Assembly: GCA_910575405.1 (NCBI GenBank)
Contig: CAJTER010000017.1
Location: 1 to 64,000 of the forward strand
DNA from: Clostridia bacterium
GTDB taxonomy: Bacteria; Bacillota; Clostridia; Peptostreptococcales; Anaerovoracaceae
Length of the DNA stretch: 64,000 nt
Direction: 5' to 3'
Shown: positions 17,640 to 26,206 of the stretch, one piece after another
How the letters are laid out: each line of letters begins with the position of its first letter
How positions within the stretch are numbered: the stretch's first letter is position 1
The notes under the pieces: generated by a model
Databases searched by the model: none
The model's input: the letters and a program-made list of their open reading frames with translations, nothing else
Told to the model about the DNA's origin: nothing
Program-made: the position numbers and the translations under genes

Positions 17640-18892
17640 CCCTTGTTACCTCCATTCATTTTATCTCTTGTCAGTCCTTCTTGTGCAAAAAGTGTTTTCA
17701 GCACTGCAATATCACTGGATACATCTATTGCCACATCTACATACATGCTGTCATAAAGCTTTTCATAAGCTTCGTTAATGGTATCTAAAGTCTGTGAAAT
17801 TTCTTCCTTGGCCTTTGTAATGTTTTCTCCCTGCAGGCTCTGTTCATCCATCTGCCGGTAGGCGTTTACCAGTTTTTCCGTAGTTGGCATATAATAGCTC
17901 ATAAACCGTCTCAGCTGATCCATCTGCTCCGGGTTTTCTTTCACATAGGCAAAGATTTTTTTTACAACCCTCTCCATCCGATAGAGCTTATCGGAAATCA
18001 CAGGATCGTAAATAGCATCATTGGCCTCTCGAATTGTCTCAATATAGGACTCGCCCTCCCGGATAATTTCATTAAGCTGGACATCTGTTTCATCATCATA
18101 TGTCTGCGCCTGAATATCCGGCCCTGCTTCCTTTGGCTTGCAGGCTGCTTCTGCCGCGCTGTCCCTGGCCTGAATATATTGGGCGTACATTTCATCCGTT
18201 CCAATAAAGCAGGTTTTCTGATCATCAATATGGCCTTCCAAAAAGAAGCCCTTCTCGATCATTTTGGATAAATCCTTTGCCACAAACCGCTGGCTTTTGC
18301 CGATGCGTCCGGAAAGCTGTCTGATGGCACAAAATGTCCGATCCTGCATGGCGGACAGATATTTTCTGAAACGCTTCACAAGGCCATATCGCTTTGTCCC
18401 AATGATGGCCAGAACGACTCCGGCCAGAAAGGGAGGGATCATCCCTCCTGCTATTGCACCCATCACATTGGACGGCACCGTTCCCACCGTACTCATAGTA
18501 GCGCCGAGAAGCCCCATAATAAAGCTGACAAAGCCAAACGTTCCGGCCAGAGTATAGCCTGTTACCATCATAATAATACCGGAAACCTTGCCCGGTATTT
18601 TTGCTGCAACCGGTACAGCGGAAGTCGTCTGAAGATCCCGCTTGTCCTCCTGATACAGCTTGAAATCCCCCGCGTCAAAACTGCCTGGCTGACCGCTTTG
18701 CTGCATGTCCGGCTCCTCGCCGTGGTACAGCTTTCCGTTGAGCCGGTCAAAACTGCTGTTTCCTCCGCCAAAGGCCTGATTTACTTTATTTCGTATATCC
18801 CTGTTTAACTGGTCAAAGTTTCGGTTGTAAACCGCATCATTAACGCGCCGCCCGATATCATTTCCCAGATCTGTAAAGTCTTTTAAATCCAT
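17636..18892 (-). CDS. XpaC-like (5-bromo-4-chloroindolyl phosphate hydrolysis family) membrane protein
   Basis: A 418-residue protein with a glycine/asparagine-rich N-terminal part, two transmembrane helices at about 105-165 (IPGKVSGIIMMVTGYTLAGT and a second), a basic segment, and a long helical cytoplasmic domain with the TEKLVNAYRQMDEQ block found in XpaC-family proteins. XpaC is commonly encoded beside TelA, as here, which suggests a shared envelope-linked role that is not biochemically defined. AGGATGTGAAATGGT precedes the ATG. Confidence 0.8.
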   Translation of the reverse strand: MDLKDFTDLGNDIGRRVNDAVYNRNFDQLNRDIRNKVNQAFGGGNSSFDRLNGKLYHGEEPDMQQSGQPGSFDAGDFKLYQEDKRDLQTTSAVPVAAKIPGKVSGIIMMVTGYTLAGTFGFVSFIMGLLGATMSTVGTVPSNVMGAIAGGMIPPFLAGVVLAIIGTKRYGLVKRFRKYLSAMQDRTFCAIRQLSGRIGKSQRFVAKDLSKMIEKGFFLEGHIDDQKTCFIGTDEMYAQYIQARDSAAEAACKPKEAGPDIQAQTYDDETDVQLNEIIREGESYIETIREANDAIYDPVISDKLYRMERVVKKIFAYVKENPEQMDQLRRFMSYYMPTTEKLVNAYRQMDEQSLQGENITKAKEEISQTLDTINEAYEKLYDSMYVDVAIDVSSDIAVLKTLFAQEGLTRDKMNGGNKG

Positions 18893-19042
18893 ACCATTTC
18901 ACATCCTCGCTTTTATTGTCACAAAGGGCACTCCCTACTGTAACAAGTATACGACAAAATCCCGCCTCCCGCAAGGCTAATGTACCTGAGATTCGCCAGT
19001 TTTCCCCTGCCTGCTGCAGCCTGAAAAGCGCTGAGAGCAGCA

Positions 19043-19076
19043 AACCTCCGGAGAGCATTTTCCCCGGAGGTTCTGA
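19043..19076. terminator. GC-rich hairpin after hbd
   Basis: AACCTCCGG at 19046-19054 pairs with CCGGAGGTT about ten bases later. It lies just past the hbd stop. It lacks a clear U-run, so termination is likely but not proven. Confidence 0.4.
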
Positions 19077-19098
19077 TTTTCCTTTACCGCCTTACTTC

Positions 19099-19995
19099 CT
19101 ATCGTATTTCCAGCAGTCTCGGATTTGGATATTTTGTTCCGTCTTCCTCATACACATAAAAGCCCACCCCTGCTTTTTTGCCCAAAAATCCCGCATCGAC
19201 CATCCGTCTCAGGGATACTGCAGGTCTGTATTTCGGATCTCCGATCTCCTCGTGCAGAACTTCCATTACAGCAAGCTCTACGTCGATCCCGATCATGTCC
19301 ATCAACTCCAGCGGTCCCATAGGATGGTTCAGGCCTCTTTTCATTCCCATATCAATTTCCTCAATCGTGCCGATTTTCCGCTCTACCAGAACGCAGGCCT
19401 CATTGAGCATTGGAATGAGCATTCTGTTTACAATAAATCCGGCTTCATCCTCTGCCAGTATACAGGTTTTTCCCAGATATTCCCCCAACTGGCTGGCCAC
19501 CTCAATGGTCCTGTCTCCAGTCTGATAGCCTCTCACAATTTCCATAAGAGGAATCTTTGGCACTGGGCTGAAAAAGTGCATTCCGATAAATCTCTGTGGA
19601 TCCTTAAATTCACGCCCCAGAGCTGTTATAGAAATGGAGGATGTATTGCTGGCGATGATTGCGTCTTCCTTTGCATACTGCTCCAGCTCTTTCATAATTC
19701 TGACTTTGACAGCCTTGTTTTCCGAAGCCGCCTCAATGATAACATCCGCATCACTACATGAAGCCAGATCCGTTACATAGCTGATACGAGACAGAGTTGC
19801 CTCCTTTTCCTGCTCCTTTAGCTTACCTCTGCTAACCTGTCTTTCCAGATTCTTAACAATCCCTTTTCTGCTCTTTTCCAGCTGCTCCTGAGAAATATCA
19901 TAAGCAACTGCCGTAAGCCCTTTTGCTGCAACATTTTCTACAATACCGGATCCCATAAAACCAGCACCTACAACAAACACTTTTTTAACATTCAT
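19099..19995 (-). CDS. hbd: 3-hydroxyacyl-CoA (3-hydroxybutyryl-CoA) dehydrogenase
   Basis: A 298-residue NAD-dependent enzyme. The Rossmann motif VFVVGAGFMGSGIVENVAAKG is followed by IIEAASENKAVK, the catalytic-histidine segment FIGMHFFSPVPKIPLMEIVRG and the C-terminal NHPMGPLELMDMIGIDVELAVMEVLHEEIGDPKYRP. It interconverts 3-hydroxybutyryl-CoA and acetoacetyl-CoA in clostridial butyrate metabolism or a related pathway. Usual partners (thiolase, crotonase, bcd) are not adjacent, so the exact substrate is open. The RBS GAGAGGTG and an upstream promoter are good; it appears monocistronic. Confidence 0.92.
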   Translation of the reverse strand: MNVKKVFVVGAGFMGSGIVENVAAKGLTAVAYDISQEQLEKSRKGIVKNLERQVSRGKLKEQEKEATLSRISYVTDLASCSDADVIIEAASENKAVKVRIMKELEQYAKEDAIIASNTSSISITALGREFKDPQRFIGMHFFSPVPKIPLMEIVRGYQTGDRTIEVASQLGEYLGKTCILAEDEAGFIVNRMLIPMLNEACVLVERKIGTIEEIDMGMKRGLNHPMGPLELMDMIGIDVELAVMEVLHEEIGDPKYRPAVSLRRMVDAGFLGKKAGVGFYVYEEDGTKYPNPRLLEIR

Positions 19996-20068
19996 ACTTC
20001 TTCACCTCTCTCCCTGGCACAAATCTGTGCCTTTAGGTTCTCATAAGTTAATCCATTACACGGACATT

Positions 20069-20097
20069 ATTTTACTTCATTGGCAAGGTTTTTGCAA
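20069..20097 (-). promoter_or_regulatory. Promoter of hbd
   Basis: Minus strand TTGCAA at 20097-20092, 17-bp spacer, TAAAAT at 20074-20069, about 75 bp before the hbd ATG. Confidence 0.55.
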
Positions 20098-20225
20098 TAG
20101 CAACAAAAATATACGCAAAATTCGAATCAGTCTGCATACACCTATTGTTTTTCCTCTCTTCTTGCTTTAAAATAGAGGGGCAGGATTTATTCCAAATTAC
20201 AGAAAGAAAGGGAAGGTTAACAAGT

Positions 20226-21092
20226 ATGATATGGAAAGATAGCTACGCCTTGGGCGTAGATGCATTGGATAGGCAGCACCGTGAGCTTTTTGAGGCTGTA
20301 AATCTCCTTAGCAGCTCTTTGGAAAAGTCGGATCAGGAAAGTTGCAAGATGGCCTGTATTGATGCCCTTACATATCTTGAAAACTATACCATTGTCCATT
20401 TTGACGATGAAGAAGAATATCAGCGTTCTATTGGCTATATTAATTACTTACAGCATAAACGGCAGCATGATGCTTTTCTGAAAACCATCTCTTATATGAA
20501 GTATGAATTAATGGAATCCAAGTTTTCCCGTGCTGCCATCAAGCGTTTTTCAGGAACTCTGACTTCCTGGCTCGTTTACCATGTTACCAACTCGGATCAG
20601 GATATTGTCGGAAAGCGGAAGGGCTACAGCCAGGCCGGAAGTATGTCTAGAATACTGCAGAATGTAATGATCAAAGCCATAGACGATATGTTCCATATTT
20701 CCCCGGAGGTTGCAGATGACAACTATATGGGCGATTTTTCTGAAGGGGATCTGCTCTGTCTTGTAGATATCAATGACGATACGCTCCGCCAGGGATATCG
20801 TTTTATCTTTGCTTTAGAAGAACTCTTTGCACTTCGTACAGTTGGCAGTCTGATAGGGAAGAAATTAGATGCAGTGGATGAGCTGGTTGCCTCAGCTATC
20901 GGCGAGTTGTCCAATATATTCAGCCTTCAAGTGCTGTCGTTATTCCATAATAACGGAGAATTCAAGGAAAAACAGGTAAAAATGATACCGTCAAGTGAAA
21001 TTGCGAAATACAGCCTTCCGAGGGAGCCAGAAAGCAGCATCCTGTTCAGTTCTGATATGGGTTCCTTTTCCATCCGGGCATGGAAAAGGTAA
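20226..21092 (+). CDS. Bacteriohemerythrin fused to a CheX/CheC-like domain
   Basis: A 288-residue plus-strand protein; the start at 20226 has GGAAGG upstream and begins right at the hemerythrin fold (MIWKDSYALGVDALDRQH). All seven di-iron ligand positions are filled: H18, H58, E62, H77, H81, H119, D124. Hemerythrin ends near residue 130. The remaining 150 residues carry a CheX/CheC-like pattern, including AIGELSNIFS, which resembles the E-x-x-N phosphatase motif of CheX, although the following glycine is replaced. Hemerythrin domains sense or bind oxygen or nitric oxide; CheX removes phosphate from CheY-type receivers. I infer an oxygen- or redox-responsive signalling protein. No chemotaxis gene is nearby. 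Confidence 0.8.
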   Translation: MIWKDSYALGVDALDRQHRELFEAVNLLSSSLEKSDQESCKMACIDALTYLENYTIVHFDDEEEYQRSIGYINYLQHKRQHDAFLKTISYMKYELMESKFSRAAIKRFSGTLTSWLVYHVTNSDQDIVGKRKGYSQAGSMSRILQNVMIKAIDDMFHISPEVADDNYMGDFSEGDLLCLVDINDDTLRQGYRFIFALEELFALRTVGSLIGKKLDAVDELVASAIGELSNIFSLQVLSLFHNNGEFKEKQVKMIPSSEIAKYSLPREPESSILFSSDMGSFSIRAWKR

Positions 21093-21156
21093 ACGGTACT
21101 GATACTCCGTGGGCAGCAGTGGATCGTATGTGTTGCCCACTGGCTTGTAAAGTGTA

Positions 21157-21191
21157 AAAAATTCCAACCAGCTAAACTGATTGGAATTTTT
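21157..21191. terminator. Bidirectional terminator between convergent genes
   Basis: AAAAATTCCAA (21157-21167) pairs perfectly with TTGGAATTTTT (21181-21191). A/T tracts on both sides give a U-run in either direction. It separates the converging hemerythrin and alcohol dehydrogenase genes. Confidence 0.85.
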
Positions 21192-21216
21192 ATATATTTC
21201 AAAAAAACTTGATATA

Positions 21217-22371
21217 TTATGCGCAAAATGCTTTTTCAAAAATTCCTTTAAATTCTTTTTCTCCCACCTTCCTTGGGTTACTATCTACAGAAACATTAAC
21301 GGACGATCTCTTCGCTAGTTCGGCTATATCGGATTCTTTTGCTCCGATTTCCTTAAGTGTAGGAATATTCAAATCCTGATTTAATTTCTTAACTGCTGCT
21401 ACTGCCTGATATGCCGCATCGCGTTTGGACATATGCTGCGTTTTTTCTCCCATTGCATCTGCTATTCCTGCAAACTTTTCGATATTCGATATAAAATTAT
21501 ATTCCATTACATGCGGCAGCAATATAGCGTTCGCGATTCCATGAGGTGTATCATACAGGCCTCCCAAAGCTTCGGCCATGCAATGGACCCCAGCGATGTC
21601 TGAATTTCCAAAGCAGATGCCTGCAATCAAGCTTCCCAACAGCAGATTTGCTTTTGCCTCTTTTGAACTGCCATGTACCGCTTCTCTCAAATTTTCTGCA
21701 ATCATTTTAATGGCGTAAATGCCGCAGGCATCTGTAATAGGTTCTGATACAGTACATGTGTACCCTTCTATCGCATGCGTCAGGGCATCCATTCCTGTAG
21801 AAGCGATAATGCCTGGAGGAAGATTTTCTACTAATGCCGGATCAACCAGCGCCAGCTTTGGCGCTACCAACGGGCTTCCAATGCTCATTTTAAAATGGCG
21901 TTTCGTATCTGTTATCACTGACCAGAATGTCACTTCGCTTCCCGTGCCCACTGTAGTAGGAATTGCAATTAAATCCGCAATAGGCCGCTTTATTTTGTCC
22001 AAACCCTCATAATTACCTATTTCACCGCCATGAGTCATAAGTACTCCTACCGCTTTTGCCGTATCCATGGAACTTCCGCCGCCTATAGCCACCAGAACGT
22101 CTGCCTTACACAAGCAGGCCACTTCATATGCCTTCTTTACTGTTATATCTCTCGGATTTGGTTCAATGCCGTCAAAAATCGTATATTGTGATAGCCCTTT
22201 TTTATCTAAATAATCCGTAATTTTTTTCACAATTCCCGCGTTTACTAACCCTTTGTCTGTAATAATCAGAGGGTATTGTTTCCCCATAGCTTTTATTTCT
22301 TCTGCCAGCTCACTACAGATTCCTTCTCCAAATTTAATCCTTGTTGGAAGTACAAACTCAAAATTGTTCAT
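21217..22371 (-). CDS. Iron-containing (group III) alcohol dehydrogenase
   Basis: A 384-residue Fe-ADH. The NAD-binding GGGSSMDTAKAV motif is near residue 95; the metal-binding region contains D in STGMDALTHAIEGY, then H in GVHCMAEALGG and H in DTPHGIANAILLPH. Members reduce aldehydes or oxidise alcohols/diols in the cytoplasm; the substrate is unknown. The start is the ATG at 22371 with AGAGGTG upstream, overlapping the merR stop. It is the last gene of the ureohydrolase-permease-merR operon, so it may act on a product of that pathway. Confidence 0.9.
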   Translation of the reverse strand: MNNFEFVLPTRIKFGEGICSELAEEIKAMGKQYPLIITDKGLVNAGIVKKITDYLDKKGLSQYTIFDGIEPNPRDITVKKAYEVACLCKADVLVAIGGGSSMDTAKAVGVLMTHGGEIGNYEGLDKIKRPIADLIAIPTTVGTGSEVTFWSVITDTKRHFKMSIGSPLVAPKLALVDPALVENLPPGIIASTGMDALTHAIEGYTCTVSEPITDACGIYAIKMIAENLREAVHGSSKEAKANLLLGSLIAGICFGNSDIAGVHCMAEALGGLYDTPHGIANAILLPHVMEYNFISNIEKFAGIADAMGEKTQHMSKRDAAYQAVAAVKKLNQDLNIPTLKEIGAKESDIAELAKRSSVNVSVDSNPRKVGEKEFKGIFEKAFCA

Positions 22372-22376
22372 TATTT

Positions 22377-23237
22377 TCACCTCTTATTTGCCAAATCTAC
22401 ATTAATCCTTTTTACGGGCACCTGGAATTCATAAGATATTTCGTCCGTATTATCTGTAATCGTAAAATCCACCCACTGCATCTGCAGCACATCTCCTGCA
22501 AGCTTCATATTATTTTGCCGCATATGAGCCAAAATCCGATCAACACTTTCTTCTCTGTTCCAAAAATTTCCTACATAATACATGCATAAATATTCTCCTG
22601 GGGGAAGCTCAATCAAATCTTCCTTAGTAACCCCCTCTTCTCCATTATATTCAATTACCATTTTTGCAGATAGAGGGCGTATCCCTTGTTCAATATCCTC
22701 CTTTGAAACGATACCTCCATAGCGAGTGGTTGCAAATATAGGCAGTTCACTAGCACTTTGCTGCAGCAGTCCTTCCAGCCGTACGGAGTCATAGCTTAGT
22801 TCAATTTCATCCGTAACGGGCCTGTTAAACGCAACATATTTTCGCTTTTCAAATTGCTTTAAGCGAATTGTATCGTCTAAGTCAGTCGAACGAATCGTAT
22901 CAAGAAAGTCTATTTTTCTATTTACTTCCTTCCTTAAGTTTATCAACCGGCTGATTTGTTCATCGATCCGCTCCTTTTGCTGTGCCAATAATTCACGTGA
23001 TGTTTCAATGTTACGGTTATCAAAATATTCCTTGATTTCTTTCAGGTTCATTCCAAGGTTTTTAAGTTCTCGAATCGTGCCAAGCTTTTCATATTGGGTA
23101 ATCGAATAATAGCGATATTCTGTATTCGGATCAAGATAAACAGGTTTTAGAATTCCTATCCGATCATAGTGCCTCAGCGTTTCCGTTGTGATTTGTCTCA
23201 GCTTCGCCATTTCTGTTATGGATATGATATCCTGCAT
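22377..23237 (-). CDS. MerR family regulator with C-terminal effector domain
   Basis: A 286-residue regulator. The winged HTH reads ISITEMAKLRQITTETLRHYDRIGILKP at the N-terminus, followed by Tyr-rich wing YRYYSITQYEKL, a dimerisation coiled coil (about 75-120), and a C-terminal part of about 150 residues like the GyrI/BmrR multidrug-binding fold (ELPPGEYLCMYYVG). The start at 23237 is preceded by GGAGGA seven bases away, a site lying inside the 3' end of the permease gene, so the two reading frames overlap by about 74 bp. BmrR-type regulators bind small ligands and activate 19-bp-spacer promoters. Such a promoter with a perfect dyad lies at the head of this operon. Confidence 0.88.
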   Translation of the reverse strand: MQDIISITEMAKLRQITTETLRHYDRIGILKPVYLDPNTEYRYYSITQYEKLGTIRELKNLGMNLKEIKEYFDNRNIETSRELLAQQKERIDEQISRLINLRKEVNRKIDFLDTIRSTDLDDTIRLKQFEKRKYVAFNRPVTDEIELSYDSVRLEGLLQQSASELPIFATTRYGGIVSKEDIEQGIRPLSAKMVIEYNGEEGVTKEDLIELPPGEYLCMYYVGNFWNREESVDRILAHMRQNNMKLAGDVLQMQWVDFTITDNTDEISYEFQVPVKRINVDLANKR

Positions 23238-24648
23238 TGTTCTGTCCTCCATAACCACCTTTATTTTTCTTAAAGAGAATTAGCTTTCCTAAAACGTAAT
23301 ATGCAATCAAAGCATATATGGTCGCGCCCCCGGTTGCCGTCGTATATTGAAATACTGGTGAATAAGTAACATTAATCGGATCCATAATCAAATAATAAAT
23401 GACTGCCCCACTTAAAAATACAAAGATTGCAACCCAGTTAAAACCCTTCCAAAAACAATAGGAACCTGTATCTGTTTTATTGTACAAACTTCTTAATTCC
23501 AATTTTTGTTTCCTGAACACATAAAAGTCGATCAGCTGCATTGCGATAATTGGGCTGTAAACGGTACACGCAAGGCCTAAAATTATATAAAAGTTATTAT
23601 ATAGCTCAACCGCAAAGAACATGCCAATAAATACAATACACATAAACAAACCCGTAACTTTCGTCCAGTTCATTTTAAAGAAGCTCTTCCATTGTTTGAA
23701 TCCCAGACAAATATTGTATGAAACAATCGCTACAGCTGTCAGATTTGCCATTCCTACTGCAATCAAAGCCAGAGTTCCTACGAAAAGCCCGCCTATCGGG
23801 ATCATCCAGCCCGTTGGATCCGTTGTTCCAATCAGCAGGGCCGCTGCAACTCCCACTGCCGTTCCCAAGGTTGCGCCGAAAACAAGTCCAATAATATTAG
23901 GCCAAAAGGCAGCCCTTTCTGTTTTGCATAGTCTTGCAAGACCTCCCATATTAGGCCACCAGGAAAATCCGGCACCTAAACTCAGTTCAAAAGCAATCAA
24001 GAAATTCAGCCAATTATTATCCAGTGGATTAATCGCTTTCGCCTTCATAAGTACAGAAAACCCGTAGTCTTTTCCGACGAGAACAATCATGACAACCATC
24101 AGAATTACGATAATAGGCGCAAAAACCATATTCAGCTTATCAAATAGTTTCGGTCCTTTTACAGCAATAAACCATACCACGCCTGCTGCGCACAGTCCTA
24201 AAATTGTCAATATGATCCTGCTATCAATTTCTGTTCCCGTAAAACCGGAAGCAATTGCGAGAACAGACTTTGCAACCATAAAAGAAAAGACAATTACCCA
24301 ACTAGCCTGAAAGACTGCAAGGAGAACCATCAGAGCTTTCGTTCCATTATATCCTAAAAAGCTCCCCACAATGGTATAATTATCAATCCCGTATCGCACA
24401 GCAGGAACGACAGTAGCTGTAATCATAATCAATACAGCAACCATATTTCCTGCGATGGAAGCAATAATGGCTGTTTTAAACCCGACAAATCCTGCCAGGG
24501 AACCACCAATCATAAAACACCATGTCGCAAGGGCAAACCCTACAATTACATATGTATATTTTCCAAAACTATAGAGCCTGTCCTTTTTCAGCACCGGAAG
24601 TACATCAAATTGAGCCTCTGCTCCTACATCAAATTCCTGTTTACTCAT
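23164..24648 (-). CDS. NCS1 family (purine-cytosine permease-like) transporter
   Basis: A 494-residue membrane protein with about twelve helices. The N-terminal region (FDVLPVLKKDRLYSFGKYTYV...GGSLAGFVGFKTA) and the GFSWWPNMGGLARL segment fit the nucleobase:cation symporter-1 family. Known members carry cytosine, uracil, allantoin, hydantoins or related nitrogen compounds with H+ or Na+. The hydrophilic tail rich in N, G and H overlaps the merR start. The start at 24648 has AGGAGG. Genomic pairing with a ureohydrolase suggests import of a guanidino or ureido compound, which is inference. Confidence 0.88.
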   Translation of the reverse strand: MSKQEFDVGAEAQFDVLPVLKKDRLYSFGKYTYVIVGFALATWCFMIGGSLAGFVGFKTAIIASIAGNMVAVLIMITATVVPAVRYGIDNYTIVGSFLGYNGTKALMVLLAVFQASWVIVFSFMVAKSVLAIASGFTGTEIDSRIILTILGLCAAGVVWFIAVKGPKLFDKLNMVFAPIIVILMVVMIVLVGKDYGFSVLMKAKAINPLDNNWLNFLIAFELSLGAGFSWWPNMGGLARLCKTERAAFWPNIIGLVFGATLGTAVGVAAALLIGTTDPTGWMIPIGGLFVGTLALIAVGMANLTAVAIVSYNICLGFKQWKSFFKMNWTKVTGLFMCIVFIGMFFAVELYNNFYIILGLACTVYSPIIAMQLIDFYVFRKQKLELRSLYNKTDTGSYCFWKGFNWVAIFVFLSGAVIYYLIMDPINVTYSPVFQYTTATGGATIYALIAYYVLGKLILFKKNKGGYGGQNNAGYHIHNRNGEAETNHNGNAEAL

Positions 24649-24663
24649 CACGATTCCTCCTAC

Positions 24664-24879
24664 CTACCATATTCCAAGCCCAACGAGCACAACCGGCAGC
24701 ACTCCTAAAAGCAGGGCAAAGGCAAGACCTGAAATCAGGTCCACCTTTGTCATAGGCTTTATCATAGATCTACATTCTTCTATCTCTGCAATTCGTTTAA
24801 AAAGATCCTTTTCAATTTCCTCGCTCATTCCAGTGCGTCCATGAAGTTCTGCTCTGATATCTTCTATTTGACTTCCCAT
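24664..24879 (-). CDS. Small single-pass membrane protein of the permease operon
   Basis: A 71-residue protein starting at the ATG at 24879, with GGTGGAGG upstream. Residues 1-45 are charged and helical; one hydrophobic helix (LISGLAFALLLGVLPVVLVG) ends the protein. It sits between the ureohydrolase and the NCS1 permease with short gaps, so it could be an accessory subunit of the permease. I do not recognise a named family. Confidence 0.7.
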   Translation of the reverse strand: MGSQIEDIRAELHGRTGMSEEIEKDLFKRIAEIEECRSMIKPMTKVDLISGLAFALLLGVLPVVLVGLGIW

Positions 24880-24914
24880 AACAATTTCCTCCACCTGTCT
24901 ATAGACGCAAAATA

Positions 24915-25853
24915 CTACTTCTTACTTGCCGCCATCAAGCACAATAAATCTTTTCCTACAGATGCAGCTGCCAAAGCCGTAATTTCTCCGGAATCATAGG
25001 CTGGCAATACTTCCACAATATCTGCGGCAACCAGATTTATCCCCTCCAGATTTCTTAAAGTTGTACGAATATCATTTGTTGCCGGGCCGCCACATACCGG
25101 TGTTCCTGTTCCTGGAGCATATGCAGGATCTAAAGCATCCATATCAAAGGTCAAGTAAACGGGCATATCTCCTACTGTATCCTTAATTTTTTCTGCCAGA
25201 GTTTTGGGTCCCATTTCAATAACTTCATTTGCATAAATAATATTATATCCGCATAGCTGCATATCTGTTCTAATACATGCCTGGACGGATTTGGATGGAT
25301 CTATATAACCCTCCGCCTGCAGATCATAGGCAAAATTAGCATGTGAGTATTCTCCCTTGCTTGGAATCGAATCCTGATGGCTGTCAAAATGAATCAGTGC
25401 GAGCTTTCCATATTTTTCACTGGCGGCTCTTACCGGTCCATATGGAATCGTATGATCTCCCCCCAGAGTCAGCAGCTTTGCGCCGGAATCTAAAATTTTC
25501 TTTGCATGTTCATAGCTCTTTTCCAACATATATTGTGTCGTCCTTGGACCCATATAATGTCCCACATCGCCATAATCAATAATGTTTGGGCAGATTTCGT
25601 CTAGCTCCATATCCCACATATAATTAAAAATGCAAGCCAGCTTTGACATATTGCGGATTCCTCTTGGGCCAAGCCTTGCCCCCGGCCTGTTTGTTACTCC
25701 GCAGTCGAAAGGAACACCCATGATTGCAATATCCACATTTTGCAATTCCCTCGTATGCGGATACCCTCCAAATGTAGAAATGCCTGCATAATGTAAATGG
25801 ATATCTACATCTTCATAATCTGCTGTAAAATCTGTCACATACTTTTTTCCCAT
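24915..25853 (-). CDS. Ureohydrolase (agmatinase/guanidino-acid hydrolase family)
   Basis: A 312-residue arginase-superfamily enzyme. Metal motifs are GGDHTIPYG, IHFDSHQDS (the usual DAH is DSH here) and TFDMDALDPAYAPGTGTP; the N-terminal DCGVTNRPGARLGPRGIR loop is typical of agmatinases and guanidinobutyrase-like enzymes. It releases urea from a guanidino substrate with a binuclear manganese or similar site. The substrate could be agmatine, guanidinobutyrate, guanidinopropionate or guanidine. No spermidine synthesis gene is adjacent, and co-expression with an NCS1 importer and an alcohol dehydrogenase argues for catabolism. It is the first gene after the MerR-type promoter; AGGAGGT precedes the ATG. 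Confidence 0.9.
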   Translation of the reverse strand: MGKKYVTDFTADYEDVDIHLHYAGISTFGGYPHTRELQNVDIAIMGVPFDCGVTNRPGARLGPRGIRNMSKLACIFNYMWDMELDEICPNIIDYGDVGHYMGPRTTQYMLEKSYEHAKKILDSGAKLLTLGGDHTIPYGPVRAASEKYGKLALIHFDSHQDSIPSKGEYSHANFAYDLQAEGYIDPSKSVQACIRTDMQLCGYNIIYANEVIEMGPKTLAEKIKDTVGDMPVYLTFDMDALDPAYAPGTGTPVCGGPATNDIRTTLRNLEGINLVAADIVEVLPAYDSGEITALAAASVGKDLLCLMAASKK

Positions 25854-25897
25854 TGTTTTTACCTCCTATACGATTTAAGTATTTTGTTTATGGGAAC

Positions 25898-25928
25898 AGG
25901 ATACGCCTTTGTGCAGCACAAAGGTCAA
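25898..25928 (-). promoter_or_regulatory. MerR-type promoter with perfect dyad operator
   Basis: On the minus strand TTGACC (25928-25923) and TATCCT (25903-25898) are 19 bp apart, the stretched spacing characteristic of MerR-activated promoters. The spacer contains the palindrome CTTTGTGCTGCACAAAG (25923-25907), an 8+1+8 perfect inverted repeat. It lies 45 bp before the ureohydrolase ATG. The only MerR protein in the window is encoded in the operon read from it, so autoregulation is the natural inference. Confidence 0.82.
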
Positions 25929-26111
25929 TATGTTTTTCTAAATATTTATTAAATTCTTAGTATTTCATCCTTTAATAAGACACTCGTTTTCCACAAATCA
26001 AAATAAATGCTTAAAGATAATAATAATTTTGAGAATACCGATCGGCCGTTTTCGATATATTAAGAGACAGCAGCAAAGACATTCGTGACTATTTTAGATT
26101 TTGATATTTAT

Positions 26112-26169
26112 AACAAAACAGAGAATGTACAAAAGTAAAGATTTACTCATATGCATTCTCTGTTTCGTT
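26112..26169. terminator. Long hairpin downstream of the acetyltransferase gene
   Basis: AAACAGAGAATG (26116-26127) pairs perfectly with CATTCTCTGTTT (26154-26165), extendable to 16 bp with one mismatch, with a smaller inner stem. It lies just after the acetyltransferase stop. The rest of the 353-bp gap (25854-26206) holds the MerR promoter and otherwise AT-rich sequence with no gene. Confidence 0.5.
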
Positions 26170-26206
26170 GAGTAGGTCAACCGTTATCAAGTTCTCCATT
26201 TCCCCC

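Noticed and set aside
25854-26110. A guanidine or other riboswitch upstream of the ureohydrolase
   Set aside because: No conserved riboswitch core could be recognised; the MerR-type promoter explains regulation better.
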